Shown here one piece after another: positions 1 through 12,400 of a stretch of DNA of 64,000 bases. The DNA is from Litoditis marina (Eukaryota; Nematoda; Chromadorea; Rhabditida; Rhabditidae). Positions within the stretch are counted from its first letter, which is position 1; every line of letters starts with the position of its first letter. Below the pieces are notes generated by a model. It saw nothing but the letters and a program-made list of their open reading frames with translations, was not told where the DNA came from and made no database searches. A program made the translations under genes and the position numbers. The stretch lies in the NCBI GenBank assembly GCA_964036275.1, contig OZ038433.1, forward strand, positions 434,001 through 498,000. The letters run 5' to 3'.

Positions 1-343
1 ATCAGTATTATTGTCGGTCAGCCAATAAACAGGTTTCACTCTACTATGTCTAAGTCTTAACTACCCGCTGGCTAAGCTGTTTGCAATCAAATTGGCCCTT
101 TCTTAGCTCACCACCCTGATCTCTCATCACTAGATAGTATCCAGGATAGATCCGCTCCCTATCACCCTCCAGCCCTGTTTGAGAAGCACTCGATCAGCGA
201 AGAATGAAGTATGATTGCGACTTTTCCAATCGGCCAAGCAGCGTAAACGAGCCGATCGCCCTTCAGTTCTTTATATTTTACCCTCTTTATTTCCATTCTG
301 AGTCTGTTTGGTCCTTGTTGGAAAAAAACTTTGAAATTTCCAG
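1..343. other. 5' flank of the EF-hand gene; no gene seen
   Basis: I see no coding exon, RNA gene or repeat here. The stretch ends in a polypyrimidine-AG acceptor at 343, directly before the predicted first codon of the EF-hand gene, so it is best read as the promoter or outron of that gene. Confidence 0.4.
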
Positions 344-344
344 A
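343..344 (+). promoter_or_regulatory. Candidate spliced-leader acceptor, EF-hand gene
   Basis: TTTCCAG then AT then ATG. Confidence 0.4.
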
Positions 345-345
345 T

Positions 346-390
346 ATGTACCCTTCGTCTAACGAAAACAGTAAAATGCAAAATGAATCG
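346..390 (+). other. Tentative first exon of the EF-hand gene
   Basis: AAATTTCCAG ends at 343, two bases before the ATG. The frame [15 protein letters not shown] runs to donor GTAAGG and joins exon 981 in phase 0. Other short candidates (for example 482-549) cannot be excluded. Confidence 0.5.
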
Positions 391-3300
391 GTAAGGTGAA
401 AAACTGAGATCGTGCATTATGAGTAATTGATTCTATTTGAAAATTAATAGAGAGGTTGAACTGATAAACAAGATACTATTCCAGTTCCAAAGAGTGTCTG
501 CAATGCTACAGGCCAGAACCCTTCAAGCCATTTTTCTAGAGTCTGAGGAGGTAAACGAACTAACTATTTTTACGAAATCGCACTTGATACTTTGTAGCTT
601 GTTATATATAATTTGTTTATACTGAAATTTTGAATCAAATTCATCTTGATTCTTTCCTAGTGTTGTCCTCTCTACGAAAACTGTTTTATTACGGAAGTGG
701 GAAAACGAAAAGTTCGGAAATTCCCCAGAGATCTGCTTTTGGGTAGTCAACTCGAATATCATAAAGTAAACTGAAGATCAGAAGGAGTTTCATCGGTCGA
801 AGAAGTGATATCTCGGTTGTACAGTACACGTTCAACTCACTTGCTTTCACTTGCTAAAAAGAACAGAAAGAGTTCACACACGTGTCTACGACTAATCTCT
901 GTCTAGTGTCTAAGTGTATAAACGGATCTTGTCAGCTTTTCTTTACTGTTCTTCCTACTGCAAGAGAGTGTTATTTCAAGGTGATTCGACATTTGACAGA
1001 AGAGGAGATTGAGGAGTTCAAAGAAGCGTTTGTTCTCTTCGACAAAGACGGAAACGGAACTATTTCCACGAAGGAGTTGGGAATAGCCATGAGGGCACTG
1101 GGACAGAATCCTACGGAACAGGTACGAATTATGTCAAATCTAGTTCTAAAAGTATGGATAGTGCATTAACTAGAAGATTCCGGTACATTTACTTTATTCT
1201 ATCCTGCGTCTCTCGCGCTGCCTTACTATTTCGTACCATCCGTATCTCGGCGGGATGTAAGAGCAGAGAAATAACGTATGTTTGAGGAGACGCAGGATGG
1301 GGAGGTGTCGGGATCATCTAGCACGTACTCAGAAACTTAAGAACGTTGGTAGAAACACATTCTGTTTTATAAATTAAACTCACGTTTCTAGTTTCTCTTA
1401 ACGTTTGCATGATAGCATAGTCATATTGTTGCGAAAACACTCAACAGAACGAAACTAGTCCCATTGAAATATTAGAGCTCCCGAGGCTCACTAAATTGAG
1501 AATAATACACAAGTCTGGAATATTTCCTAACACATTTGGTTTCTGAACGCCAAACATTGTCGTAATGAGGAACTAAATGAGAAAGCTGTATGGAAGGACC
1601 TATTGTTGGTCGGAGAAGCGAATTGAAAAACGAAATAAATTTTTTCGAAGATCTCCAATATAGAAAGTGTGTGATTCTTCTGATATATACCTAGCACAAC
1701 AAAAAGTTGCTATGTGGTCCGTCCTATTATCCTATTTTTTCAGCTTTCACTTGATGTACGAAACTTTCAAAGATACAGTTCCAGAAATCAAGAACTGTTT
1801 TCTCCCAAAGTTTTGTTTCAGGGAAAACAGTTTTCTTATTCTTTGTTATTCAGCAAATTCTCGAAATAATCCACGACGTCGATATCGATGGTAACGGTCA
1901 GGTGGAGTTCCCCGAGTTTTGCGTCATGATGAAAAGGTGAGAGAGAGTGAGAGAGAGAGAGATAGAAAGAGAGATAAAGAGAAAATATAGAAGAAATTCA
2001 GAAAAGAGAGAGATAAGAGGGTCGATAAAAGATACTTGAGAGATACAGGGTGACAGCTGAACAATGGCGATCACTGGAACCGAAAAGCATTGCAATATGA
2101 GTAACAATAGAAAACAACACAGCTGCAAGACCATTCGAGAATAGATTAATCAAACCAATTTTTTGGAAGCTATTTCCGTCATAAACGGAAAATCTCTAGA
2201 ATTCATAGGAACCTATTAATTATGAGCGGCGCACAAGGCAGAAGACTGAAAGACGAATTAGGCACCACGTCGCGTTCAAACTACATTCACACATCAGAAA
2301 ATACCGATAAACACATATCATTGTGAAACACCTATAGAAGTTGTTCAGAAACAGTGCTGGTTGACCACGTCTTTGTAGTTTGATTCCACTAGTTGTAATT
2401 TGCATTGATGTGTGTGAATGTCAAACTACAACCCAGATATGGTTGTTCCCTACAAAAGTAAAGTCAACAGTAGAGTACTTTTCTGAAACTACACACTACG
2501 CTCACCTTAGAGAATGCTTGTCGTTGTGACTATAAGAGAGTTCAATGTGGTCGCATCAGCCCACTTTCTGTGTTCATATTTCCAGAATAATGAAAGAGAC
2601 GGACTCAGAGATGATTCGAGAAGCTTTTCGTGTATTCGATAAGGATGGAAATGGAGTTATCACTGCCAATGAGTTCAAACATTTCATGGTGAGGACAAAT
2701 AAATAAATTGAATGGATTAGAAAGTAGATAATAAGTTATTCAATTTAAGACCGCAAAAAAGCCTTCTACGAGTGGGACATTTTAGTTTGCAAAAAATGTA
2801 GAATGGAACCCTGTTAGCCCATTAAACAAAATAAATTTGAGGAAGTTGTTAACGAATGGACCACAAGCTCACGTTTCCTGTTCAACGTACAGAAGTCGTT
2901 CCAACAAGTTCACAACAGAAAGTTATTTTTTGCTGTTTTTCGCAAAAAAAAGATAAAACTCTGTTATTAGGATAATATTGATAAGGTTGTTCGAAATTAG
3001 TACTACATAACGAATCAAACACCATGGCGATTCAAAACACAATTGAATGCGTTTATTGGGTAATCTCCACAGAAGCAGACGGGAATTCGAGCGAGAGGTC
3101 ACAATTATTGAAAGTGCGGGGGGGGGGGGGGACAAATCGTCTGCTGACCTAACCTAACTGTCGAATTACATGAAAGGGATGAAGTCATGCTGAAATAATA
3201 ACTAATGCTGCTTCAATCTCTCTCAAATAGTTAGTAGTTCATCTGAGTACGTATGGTAGAAGATTCCGAGACTTTCATCCCATTCTGCGTCTCACGCTCT

Positions 3301-5061
3301 GCTACTGTTTCGCGGACCTCGTATCCCGGCGGGATGTCAGAGACGAGAAATAGTGAGGCAGAGCAAGAGACGCGGGATGGGATGAAGGTGCCGGGATCTT
3401 CTAGCATACTTATTACGTACTCTGAGCCTGTGACCAAAACCGTCAACAATTTGTACACTAGACTGATGAGGTAAACTTATGAGAATGTGAGGATAAATTC
3501 TCTACGTATAGTATCCAGAATTCAATCTCTCATTGAATTTCGCGCCAACAACGGATGAAAACACTTTCGGATATTACTTTTCCGCGATGGCAGGATTGGG
3601 AGAAAAACACCATCCAACCTGACTCCAATAAGAAAGCTTGGATATACTAGAAGTAAACTGGATAGTCACGTAAAGTTAGCATCGGGCAGTTTTTCATTGC
3701 ATGTTTCTGAGTTCTACTGTGTTTAACATGTTGCACGTGACTGTACGACTAAGAGTATATTTCATCCGGTCACATAAGGTTTTGAAGCAAGAATAACATC
3801 TGGACGAGAGGTTTTGAACCGTTCTGACTGAGCAACATTACGTGTGCTCTATTTTAATTTCTTTTAAAGTTTTTGCATCATTGATCGGTCCCGAGGGAAA
3901 TCAACTCAGAGGAAGGTGCAAAGAACGGGTGTGATGAATTCTCATCTATACCCTGGCAATCCACCGTAAACATAGTGAAATCACCTTACACGCAGGCTAC
4001 ACGATTGTGCTCGTGAGGTCACATCTACGACATTGGAAAAACAACTCTACGAATTTCGCCACAAATCAATTAACCATATAATCTTAGAAAAAGGACAAGA
4101 ACAGGGAAACGGACAAGAAATAAAGGAAAAGAAAAGGATTTTCTTTGGGAAAGAAAAAGCTACAAGCGCACAGGATTCATCCAGCTCAGGAGATGCTTAG
4201 GAGCTTGTCATGAGTAGAACTTATTTACCACGAACATATAAACCACGAACTGTTATTCTCTTTAAACTCATCACATTTTTTCTCGTGTTTGAAAAAACCA
4301 TGAACTGTAGTTCGGTGCAGTACAAACTATGAGGTAAATATATGAGTATTGAGATGAGCTCATGAGTTTTCCGATTAGTTGGTAATGCACGTCAGAACTT
4401 ATGTGTACGAGCAATTTGGAATTGTAGTTTGATCTGTACACAGAAGAAGAATTGTATCTCAACCACAATTGATTGAGATTGAAAAACATTGATGTCAATC
4501 ACAAACCGAAAGATGCGCCGCTAAAATCAGTTTACAACGGTGAATGTTGGTGGGTTTTGCTGTGTCAGTATTCTAATCCCAGTTGATCAGTTTATTGTGG
4601 ACGTTTTATGCGTTGTACAGATAAAACTACACCTACTCACTGTGTGTTCCAGATCCATATGGGAATGCAGTTCAGTGAGGAGGAGGTGGACGAGATGATG
4701 ATGGAAATCGATTGCGATGGTGAGTTCAAACTACAATGTCAATCAGGCGCCGTAGTAATCTCCCCGGAAACATGCCGGCGTGAATCAATACGTATGTTTT
4801 CTTCACTATTAACGCCTGCTTTAAACGCCGACGTAAAAAGTATGAATGCGGCCTGAACCCCTGAACATTAGATTTTTCCTAATAATCATACGCTCCAGCA
4901 TGGCGACTCTCGTGAACTTTACTCACGATGTACCTTAAAATGTGATCTCATGAGACATGGGGGATTACGCGCAGTGACCCTAATCAATATCCACCCATTT
5001 CATAGGAAATGGTGAGATCGACTACGAGGAATTTGTCAGGATGATGACCGACTATCGCTAG
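346..5061 (+). CDS. Calmodulin-like protein with four EF-hands (CAL-1/CAL-3 type)
   Basis: Exons: 346-390 (tentative), 981-1121, 1854-1936, 2586-2688, 4653-4719, 5006-5061. All phases join and give about 164 residues. Four complete calcium loops are seen: [12 protein letters not shown] (36-47), [12 protein letters not shown] (72-83), [12 protein letters not shown] (108-119) and [12 protein letters not shown] (144-155), each with acidic positions 1, 3 and 12. From memory the order and wording match nematode CAL-1/CAL-3 proteins, which are calmodulin-like calcium sensors; loop 4 and the stretch IIHDVD look closer to CAL-3. In C. elegans I recall cal-3 lying next to the IQSEC orthologue, which would agree with the next gene here, but this must be checked. 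The short first exon (15 residues, [10 protein letters not shown]...) is chosen because it follows a clean acceptor, ends at GTAAGG and keeps phase 0. Other N-termini are possible. The final exon ends MMTDYR and stop. Confidence 0.9.
1168..1336. repeat. Inverted-repeat element, CCGGGATCTTCTAG family, diverged copy
   Basis: Lies in the EF-hand gene intron. Starts CTAGAAGATTCCGG and ends with the inverse, GGGATCATCTAGCACG. The inside holds CCTGCGTCTC and GAGACGCAGG as an inverted pair. Better copies are at 3243-3426 and 42405-42589. Confidence 0.7.
2374..2430. repeat. Short foldback, TGTAGTTTGA family
   Basis: Begins TGTAGTTTGA and ends TCAAACTACA, a 10-base inverted pair enclosing 37 bases. 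At least four other copies occur at 35731, 36072, 50865 and 63085. Confidence 0.6.
3118..3131 (+). repeat. Uninterrupted run of 14 G
   Basis: A mononucleotide G tract in an intron of the EF-hand gene. Similar tracts are at 41208-41219 (12 G) and 56704-56713 (10 C). Confidence 0.9.
3243..3426. repeat. Inverted-repeat element, CCGGGATCTTCTAG family
   Basis: About 184 bases in an EF-hand gene intron, with arms of roughly 55 bases that pair across the whole element (CTGAGTACGTATGGTAGAAG at the left, the inverse at the right). It has no coding capacity of its own and looks like a MITE. Confidence 0.8.
3643..3759 (+). mobile_element. Tc1/mariner-type MITE, copy A
   Basis: Starts TATACTAGAAGTAAACTG and ends ACGACTAAGAGTATA. 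The ends are imperfect inverted repeats of about 28 bases containing AGTCACGT, bounded by TA. The inside contains TGTGTTTAACATGTT. Same family as 6287, 7414, 11141, 44590, 45480, 47771 and 59832. Confidence 0.8.
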
Positions 5062-5991
5062 ATCTTCAGTTTGGAAAAGATGGCATCAACTTCTTGTTAC
5101 CCATTTTTCATGAGTGACGTTTCGTGTATTGAATAGTTTCTGTTTTTTTGAGACTGAAAAATCCACTTCATGCATTCGAAGTTATTCAGGAAATTTTGAG
5201 TTATATGAAATAACATTAAATCTGCATTCTGCTGTCAGTATTACTAACACATTTGACGTTTATTTGTATGTTCGAATATTGATACCTTGTATTTTATCTT
5301 GAGTTGAACCCACAGTTACATTCATATTGAGCTTTTCCCAGTGATTGTTTTAGCGAAAACTGAGGTTAATTTCCGGGTTTTTACTTGAATATATTTTTTT
5401 GACTAAGATGTTTTTGTTTTGACTGATCCAATCGTATTTCGATAAAAAGTTTCGATGTTATGAATAAGATGGCCAAACGCACAGTCTGACTACTATTGAG
5501 TATCAGTTTTTGATGAACATGATGCAGGACACTGTATCGACTTTCAATGGTTATAGAGTGTTCGAAGAGAAAATGTTTGTTCGAATTGACATCCATTCAA
5601 TAATGACTCTCAAATAACTGGAACTGAAAATACCCTAATTCGAGTGTAATGTATATGTTCGGAAAAACTTCCACCTGGACATATACATATACGTACATCT
5701 GGTTAAAATCTTGTAGAAAACCAATGTAAGATTGATAAGTTGTTTCGAGATAGCGAGTTGACCAAATGTGGACAATAAATTATAGATTTTTGTCTTATTC
5801 AAAACATGCGTATTGATTGATAGTCGGTTATCTCGTGTCTGGTCTCTCGTTTTTCTGTTTCCCACATCCCATCATTCACAACAGCGGCACCCTTTTATTC
5901 GAAGGAAAAATGTTCTCAGCCGAACGCAGTGTAACCCGAGGAGCGCAGTCCATTTTGCGGTTTCACCCCGTCTGATCGAACACATTCAGGG

Positions 5992-6250
5992 TGAATTCTT
6001 TATTTAACCGGGTTTTTAGGTAACCTACCCCTTTTTTGTTAACCTCTTCTTCAGGTTACCTCAGTAGGTAACCGGTTGGTAACCTAAAATGGAAAATAGG
6101 TTACCTGTTTTTCTAGCGCAAAATGTGGTTTGTACCGTTAGTTTGAACGGTAACCGGATTTTAGTTTCAGGTTACCCAGTAAGGTAACCTGAGAAAAAGG
6201 TTACCAAAAAGGGTTAGGTTACCTAAAAACCCGGTTAGTTGTAGAATTGG
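5992..6250. repeat. AACCCGG/GGTTACC inverted-repeat element
   Basis: Opens with GAATTCT followed by AACCGGGTTTTTAGGTTACC and closes with GGTTACCTAAAAACCCGGTT and AGAATTGGCC. GGTTACC is repeated many times in both directions inside. Related copies: 18893-18990, 32532-32651, 36560-36628, and a weak one near 26726-26790. Confidence 0.8.
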
Positions 6251-6286
6251 CCCACATTCAGCTATACTGGAACTCGGAAAATGGTT

Positions 6287-6432
6287 ATATACACTAGAAG
6301 TTTATCGAATATTCACGTAAATTTAGCATTCTAATGAGAAATTGTGCACTTTGTCGTTTCACGTTTTGGAGCTCTGCTGTGTTTAACATGTTTCACGTGA
6401 GTCACGTGACTGTGCGATTGACTGACAGTATA
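6287..6432 (+). mobile_element. Tc1/mariner-type MITE, copy B
   Basis: Starts TATACACTAGAAGTTTATC and ends GATTGACTGACAGTATA; contains CTGTGTTTAACATGTTTCACG. TA-bounded, about 146 bases. Confidence 0.8.
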
Positions 6433-6949
6433 AAGAGTCCTGGTTGTCTCCCTCCTTTCTGAGATGTCGTGCATTTTACTTCTACAAAACCAATTTACAC
6501 CTTTTTCTGTTTTGACCTGTTTTTGTTCTCACAAAATTTAACGTGAATTGTGTTCGACTCTGTACCCATACTAAACAAATATTTTCAACACACTCGATGT
6601 TTTCCTTTAAAACAGTTGGTAGATATGTGTCAATCTATGAAAGTCCAAACTAGAATGCTTATGACTGTATTCCAGGACGTTGCGACGAAATAAAAAGAAC
6701 TTGATGTTGTGCCCTTGGCGTCAAAAGCCATCCTCTTTTTGACCATGGCAAGCACCCGCATTTTAAAGGTCAAACAATGCGCATTAAGAGGTAAAATTTA
6801 GTATAGTCAAAACTATTCCGACTATTCGTTCATAGCATGTGGGAATAATTCCGTGAGCAAATCATGCGCATGCCATGCTCAGCTTTTTCTCAGAGTAAGT
6901 AGTAGTTGAAACTTCGCCGTAAGGTTTTAGTTGAGTTTCTGTAACATTG

Positions 6950-7260
6950 ATGGGTTCACGGGGGTGAACTTCTTCCCGAACCGACTGTTCCCGAACCAAA
7001 ATCGAACCGATTCTTCCCGAACCAGGTGGTTCGTTCACAAACAAACCAAATTTAGGCTGAAAAAGATGAAACCAAACCAATTCAACTCATAAATGCTGAA
7101 TTTGTTCGGCTACTTAACGTTTGTCAGGGTTTGGTTCGGTTTCCTGTCGATTTGTACCCAAGTAGTTCGGTTTTTCGACCGAACCAACTGGTTCGGGAAG
7201 AATCGGTACGATTTCGGTTCGGGAAGAAATTTGCCGTTCACGGACACTACCGCGGCTGGT
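6950..7260. repeat. GGTTCGG-rich inverted repeat
   Basis: The left half repeats CCCGAACC and CGAACCGA, the right half repeats the inverse GGTTCGG and TTCGGGAAGAA. The two halves can fold back on each other. A shorter related patch is at 32190-32270. Confidence 0.6.
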
Positions 7261-7413
7261 TTTGTGCAGAGTTAATTTCACGAATTTTTCTGCTTGACAG
7301 ACACAACCTTATGTTTCAACAGCTCGACTTATATGTTGAGTGAGAGCTAGAAGTCAGTGTAGAATACGTGTGAGCTTCGCGTAGGTTGCAACTGCTTATA
7401 TAGTAGGAGGTTA

Positions 7414-7549
7414 TATATATTAGAAGTAAATTGAATAGTCACGTGAGCTTGGCAATGTAATGAGGCATCGTGCACTTTGTCATTGCACGTTTCTGCTTAC
7501 TGCTGTGTTTAACATGTTTCACGGTATTGTGCAATTGACTAACAGTATA
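7414..7549 (+). mobile_element. Tc1/mariner-type MITE, copy C
   Basis: Starts ATTAGAAGTAAATTGAATAG and ends GCAATTGACTAACAGTATAC; same internal TGTGTTTAACATGTTTCACG as the other copies. Confidence 0.8.
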
Positions 7550-7689
7550 CCCCCAGAGCTGTTTCTACGTAAACTCTTTGTTCGCAAAAACACGAGGTTT
7601 TCGACCAACGCACATGATTCATTAACATTTGGATGATATTATGATGTATCGAATGATTAATATTATGAACAATGCTGGGACGATCGGCG

Positions 7690-8800
7690 CTATAAATTAC
7701 TGACAGAAAAGACTGCACGCGAGAGCGCCTATAGTTCGTTTCAACCATCGATAGCAGCCAATCGCGCGCAGCGCGAAGCGCTGTGCGAGATTTGTCTTTG
7801 GTACGGCTAATGCGCGCTTTCATTTTTTTAGTTCACTCTCAAAAAGGTCCAATTGTGCAAATCAAAACTTTTTATGATTTGCTGATTTTCTATGGCACAT
7901 TTACAAGCTATATTCAAAATGTGAACGAAATTGATTAAGTTTGAGCCGAGTTATGACGTTATGCGCTTCATGCAGACCGCCAACTTCCGCCGTGTATCTG
8001 TCTGTCTGTCTGTCTGTGTTGGTGCGCACTCCTGGGAAAATTTTATGTGTGAACCGATTTGACTGAAAATTTGGGACACGATAGATATCCCACTCAAACC
8101 TTGGGGGCGCAAACTTTTTTTCGAAAAAAATCATTTTTCATTAAGTTATAGGTCTTTGAAAATGTCTCTGCGTCTCTTCATTTCGTGCACTCTCTCGCCC
8201 TCTCTGTCGCGGTAAATCAAATTGCGTTATAACTCAGCTCAGTCCTAACCAATTCAAGTAAAATTTGGAGTATGATACCATTACATGAACTGACATTGAT
8301 TCAGATGTAAGTCTTCTACTGATGACGTCATCGAGGATTCTGGAGCTCGGATGACGTCATAATCGAAAAGTGCAAAGTTGATGTCACATATATTTTCAAA
8401 TGATGTTTATATCTTAGGAAGGGTCAATTAACGGTGAAACTCAATCTAAGAGTGACGTATTCTGGGATTCTGGAGACCAGATGACGTCATTTTTGAAAAG
8501 TGCAAAGTTGACGTCACATATTATTTCAAATGCTGAAAATATCTCAAAAATGGTATATTAACGATGAAACTTTATCTAAATATGACTTATTCTGGAATTC
8601 AGAAGACCAGATGACGTCAACTTTTGAAAAAATTGACGTGAAATATGTTTTCGAATGCTGAAAGTTTCTTAAAAATGGTCAATTCACGATGAAACTTCAT
8701 TCAAACATGACGTATTCTGGGAATCTGAAGGGCAGATATAGTAAGTTTCCAGAACTGCAATGTTGACGTCATATTTTTTCGAATGATGGTAATACTTGAC
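7690..8800 (+). repeat. Composite repeat: GC-rich hairpin head plus TGACGTCA tandem tail
   Basis: The head (about 7760-7810) contains CGCGCAGCGCGAAGCGCTG followed by TGCGAGATTTGTCTTTGG. Next come a TCTG microsatellite (about 8000-8016) and GAACCGATTTGACTGAAAA. The tail (about 8320-8790) is four degenerate units of roughly 127 bases, each with one or two GACGTCA cores (for example near 8327, 8350, 8481, 8509, 8615, 8764). A similar layout occurs at 51410-52560. Confidence 0.65.
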
Positions 8801-8881
8801 AAGTCATTCATTAAGAAAACAATTTTATCTGCACCGTACAGATCAAACCACATACCTACGGCATGTGTACAAAAAGAGAAA

Positions 8882-9416
8882 AATTCATGAAAAAGTGGGG
8901 GCCCAACGACTGTGAGATTTGTCTTCTGCTGTGCGCCGCTTAGACAGCTACTCTCAAATGGAGCAGCTACTGCTACAAAAACCGGAAAATACTTATATAC
9001 TCAAGTATAACTGTTCATTACGAACATACAAAAGTCGTAAAATATTTTTTCAAACCTGTAAACTATAATATACAAATCACAGATGTTAACTCAACGTAGT
9101 CAACTATAGAGATTCTGGTTTTGTACACAATGATTTGCAGTTTTGGTCCTTACTTGTTACTCTAGGTGCTATAACACTTGCCATATTATTCAACAGTTGT
9201 TCTCTCTTTTACAGCTGTGACTTGTAGATTCTAGTTTACAGGTTTGAAAAAAATATTTTACGACTTTTGTATGTTCGTAATGAACAGTTATACTTGAGTA
9301 TATAAGTATTTTCCGGTTTTTGTAGCAGTAGCTGCTCCATTTGAGAGTAGCTGTCTAAGCGGCGCACAGCAGAAGACAAATCTCACAGTCGTTGGGCCCC
9401 CACTTTTTCATGAATT
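8882..9416. repeat. Large foldback element with arms of about 183 bases
   Basis: 8882-9064 is an almost perfect inverse of 9233-9416, with 168 bases between. The outer ends read AATTCATGAAAAAGTGGGGG. No protein is encoded. Transcribed, it would form a long double-stranded stem. Confidence 0.85.
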
Positions 9417-9834
9417 ACAGTATATTTTAGTGGGCGGAGTCAATTGTGTTGGAAAGTTTCCAACAGCGACCAGCCTAATCAAAATTGTGCATCAGCGAGG
9501 TATTGAACTGAGCTGGGATAGGTGGTGCGGCGCCCACAAGCAGCCGGCCATCTGAACATGTTGGCCCAAACTAAAAACAGTGATATCCAACCATCTTTTC
9601 TGGCCTCTTTTCAATGCTTATGTTATCACACAAAAAGTGGTTTAAATTACTCCCCGATCATGTGGGAATCTTTTGAAAACAAAAAAATTGCAAAAATCCT
9701 AAAATAACCAGTTTTAGAATTTTTATTTGCAATGAAAAGACTGGCAAGCTGCCAGATCAGTCGCCTGCAATGTAGGGCGCGCTCGGCCAGCATGGCTGAC
9801 TGCTATCGATGGGTGAAACGAACTATAATAGCTT

Positions 9835-10500
9835 TCTTCCCTCCTTCTCCCTCTCCTTGTCTCTCTGTTTCTTTCTTTCGTTCTTACTACTTGTTCTCTC
9901 TCTCTCTCTCTCTCTCTCTCTCCTTTCTACTTCTCTCGCCCTCGAACCCCCTCCCTCTCCTCTTCTTCTGTCTCCCCTCTCTTCTTCTCTCTCTTCCCCT
10001 ATCTCTCTCTCATCCTCTCTCTCCCTCTCTCTATCTTCTCGTTTTCTTTTATAGTCTAGAGAGACAGCTGGAGCCCTCGCCCAATCCCCTTTTTACTATG
10101 CCTCCTCTGGGATAATTCATTGTTTAGCCTGCGAATGCCAGCTTTTCTCTGCGCACCACAGACATTACAGTTTGTTCTGCTTGTTATTCAGTTTCAATAA
10201 TTATTCGAATTAACCGTCAAGTGTACATAATAAAACACAAAGGCAGAGCGAACATGATGGTTTTCGATACGATAGCTCGAGTTGTGGTGATAAAAATACC
10301 TTTTTCTCTTCCTCTTCATCTCTGTGTATCTATCTCCGTCTATATCTCTTTCTCCTTCGCTCTTTCTTTCCCTCCCCCGCTTTCTCTCTGCCTCTCTCTG
10401 TCTCTGTCTCTCTCTGTGTGTCTCTCTCTCTCCCTCTATATATCTACCCCTCTCTCTCTCTCATTCATTTTCTCTCTTTCTCTTCTTCTCCTATCGCCGC
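9835..10500 (+). repeat. CT-rich microsatellite tracts
   Basis: Two blocks of interrupted CT/TCTC repeats (about 9835-10060 and 10300-10500). Long open frames rich in S and L here are products of the repeat, not genes. Confidence 0.85.
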
Positions 10501-11140
10501 AATATAGCTTCTTTCCCGGATATTTCTGATCCCATTACTTGCTTTTTGCCACTCCATCTCAAAATCTCGTTTTCTCTCCCCGAGATGGCTATCTGCATTC
10601 ACATAAACCACATATTGTAACTTCTTGAAAGGGAAATATTTTCAGTTTATAGAACGCATCGAATTACATCTAAATGTTATATTTAGTTCTACTTTTATAC
10701 TTATTTTACATCGCAACCAGGCATTTCCTTATGAGCGTTCGAGTTTCGCCCAAATTATCAAATTGCTCATAGTGCAGAGATAGAGGTGAAAAATTAGCTT
10801 CGAAGTCTGACATAGTTTATATTTCACGCAAACTGGGTAGGGTATCTAGTTTTATTTTTAATTTCATTCTGAACGTTGCATGAAACTGTCTTAGTAACAT
10901 TACTAACGAAAGGATCTGTCCCGATATGTATGCTATGTTAACATGCCCAACTGCGTCACGTGTAACTTGATACTCGTTGACATGGAATGGCAACATATTC
11001 AACTGATTCGGTTTCTTTCAGTCCTCCCGCCAACATTCAGAAAAGACCCTGTTCGCGGTAGATCTGGGTTTATGATCCTCATTACATCGTTTTCTGGTCT
11101 CATTCCACTTCTCTGCGTCTATTTATGTTCCCATACTAGA

Positions 11141-11275
11141 GTATACTGTTAGTCAATCGCACAGTCACGTAAACATGTTAAACACAGCAGAACTCCGAAA
11201 CGTGCAATGGAACAGTGCACGGTTTCTCATTGTAATTCTGAATTTACGTGACTATTCAATTTACTTCTAGTATAT
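11141..11275 (-). mobile_element. Tc1/mariner-type MITE, copy D
   Basis: Opposite orientation: starts TATACTGTTAGTCAATCGCA and ends CAATTTACTTCTAGTATATA. Confidence 0.8.
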
Positions 11276-12240
11276 ATTTGTTGGTTACATCTCAACCAAA
11301 AGATATTCTGCACCATAATAAGCCCAAAAGCTCAATATTGGTAATCTCATGTGTGTGTTAGCGTACTAGTAGGCACTTGTCCTGTCTAATTAGAGCCCTG
11401 GCACTGCATGGGGTTCTCTTGAAATCTGCATAATTTGTTCGGATGCTCTAATGGTACTTGACGTACGTAAACGTCCTATTGACGCCGTGCTCTCTACAAA
11501 TTACGGATATACTACTAAACAGAGGCGGAATACACTTGTCTATGAAAATGGAGAGGAAATAAGGATTACACATCTCGAACAGATAAGTTCTACAACACTT
11601 TCTAGCTTTCTACTTCAAAATTGAATGAATTAGGTTACGCAAAATCTCAAAATTTCAGTGGCGAGCGACAGCCGGAAAACATGACCTATTCATACAGTAG
11701 CCGCAACAGTCCTTTATAATTAAATTGAATAATCAATAAAAGCTCGAAAATATTCTTGACGACTTTAAATTCTAATTTTTCATCTATTTTCTCGAAAAAT
11801 GACTCACTGACCAATCAGTTGCTTTTTCCTGAGAATTCATTCACTGGTGTTCGGAAATAAGTCTAAAGATAGTTTGTGTGCTCTTGAACTAACTCACTAA
11901 ACTAGAGGGTTTGTTCTGTTTGAGATGTTTTTTGAGATAGAGGAGGATATTATACGTTTTCAAACGTTTTTTGTCAGTTTGTATTTCGCAAATCAATACG
12001 TACTTCAGAGAAATGAAGATAAGCGGTCTGCCTCATAACTAACTACCTAAGATTTGGGAAGAGACCAAGAGACAATGGCTTTTTGACTCATTCGGTTCGC
12101 CCAGCCACTCTCTTTCTATTCTGCGATCCGATGATGTATTTATGTATGAGGAACTTCTTGTTCTTTTGACCCGGTTTTATGTTAGTTTTATGTTAACAAG
12201 GAAAAGTATCCAGCACAGGTGGGATGCCACGGTCCGCTGA

Positions 12241-12400
12241 CCGGGGGACCTTTAACTATTTAACAGACTGGACGAGAGGGACCTATAACTATTGAACAAA
12301 TTACCCATTTTTGTGATTTCGTGCCACACTGTATTGGAGAGGGACCTCTAACTTTTCGTGTTTTTCTGCGGGAGGGATCATTAACTCTTTGTATCCCTAA
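12241..12400 (+). repeat. Degenerate repeat of GGGACCTNTAACT
   Basis: Three near copies of GGGACCT followed by A/T then TAACT (near 12243, 12281, 12340) and a fourth, GGGATCATTAACT (near 12375). Irregular spacing of about 35-60 bases. Confidence 0.5.

Noticed and set aside
9732..10620. Long Ser/Leu-rich open frames in several phases
   Set aside because: They translate CT microsatellites and shift freely between frames; no protein motif or splice structure.
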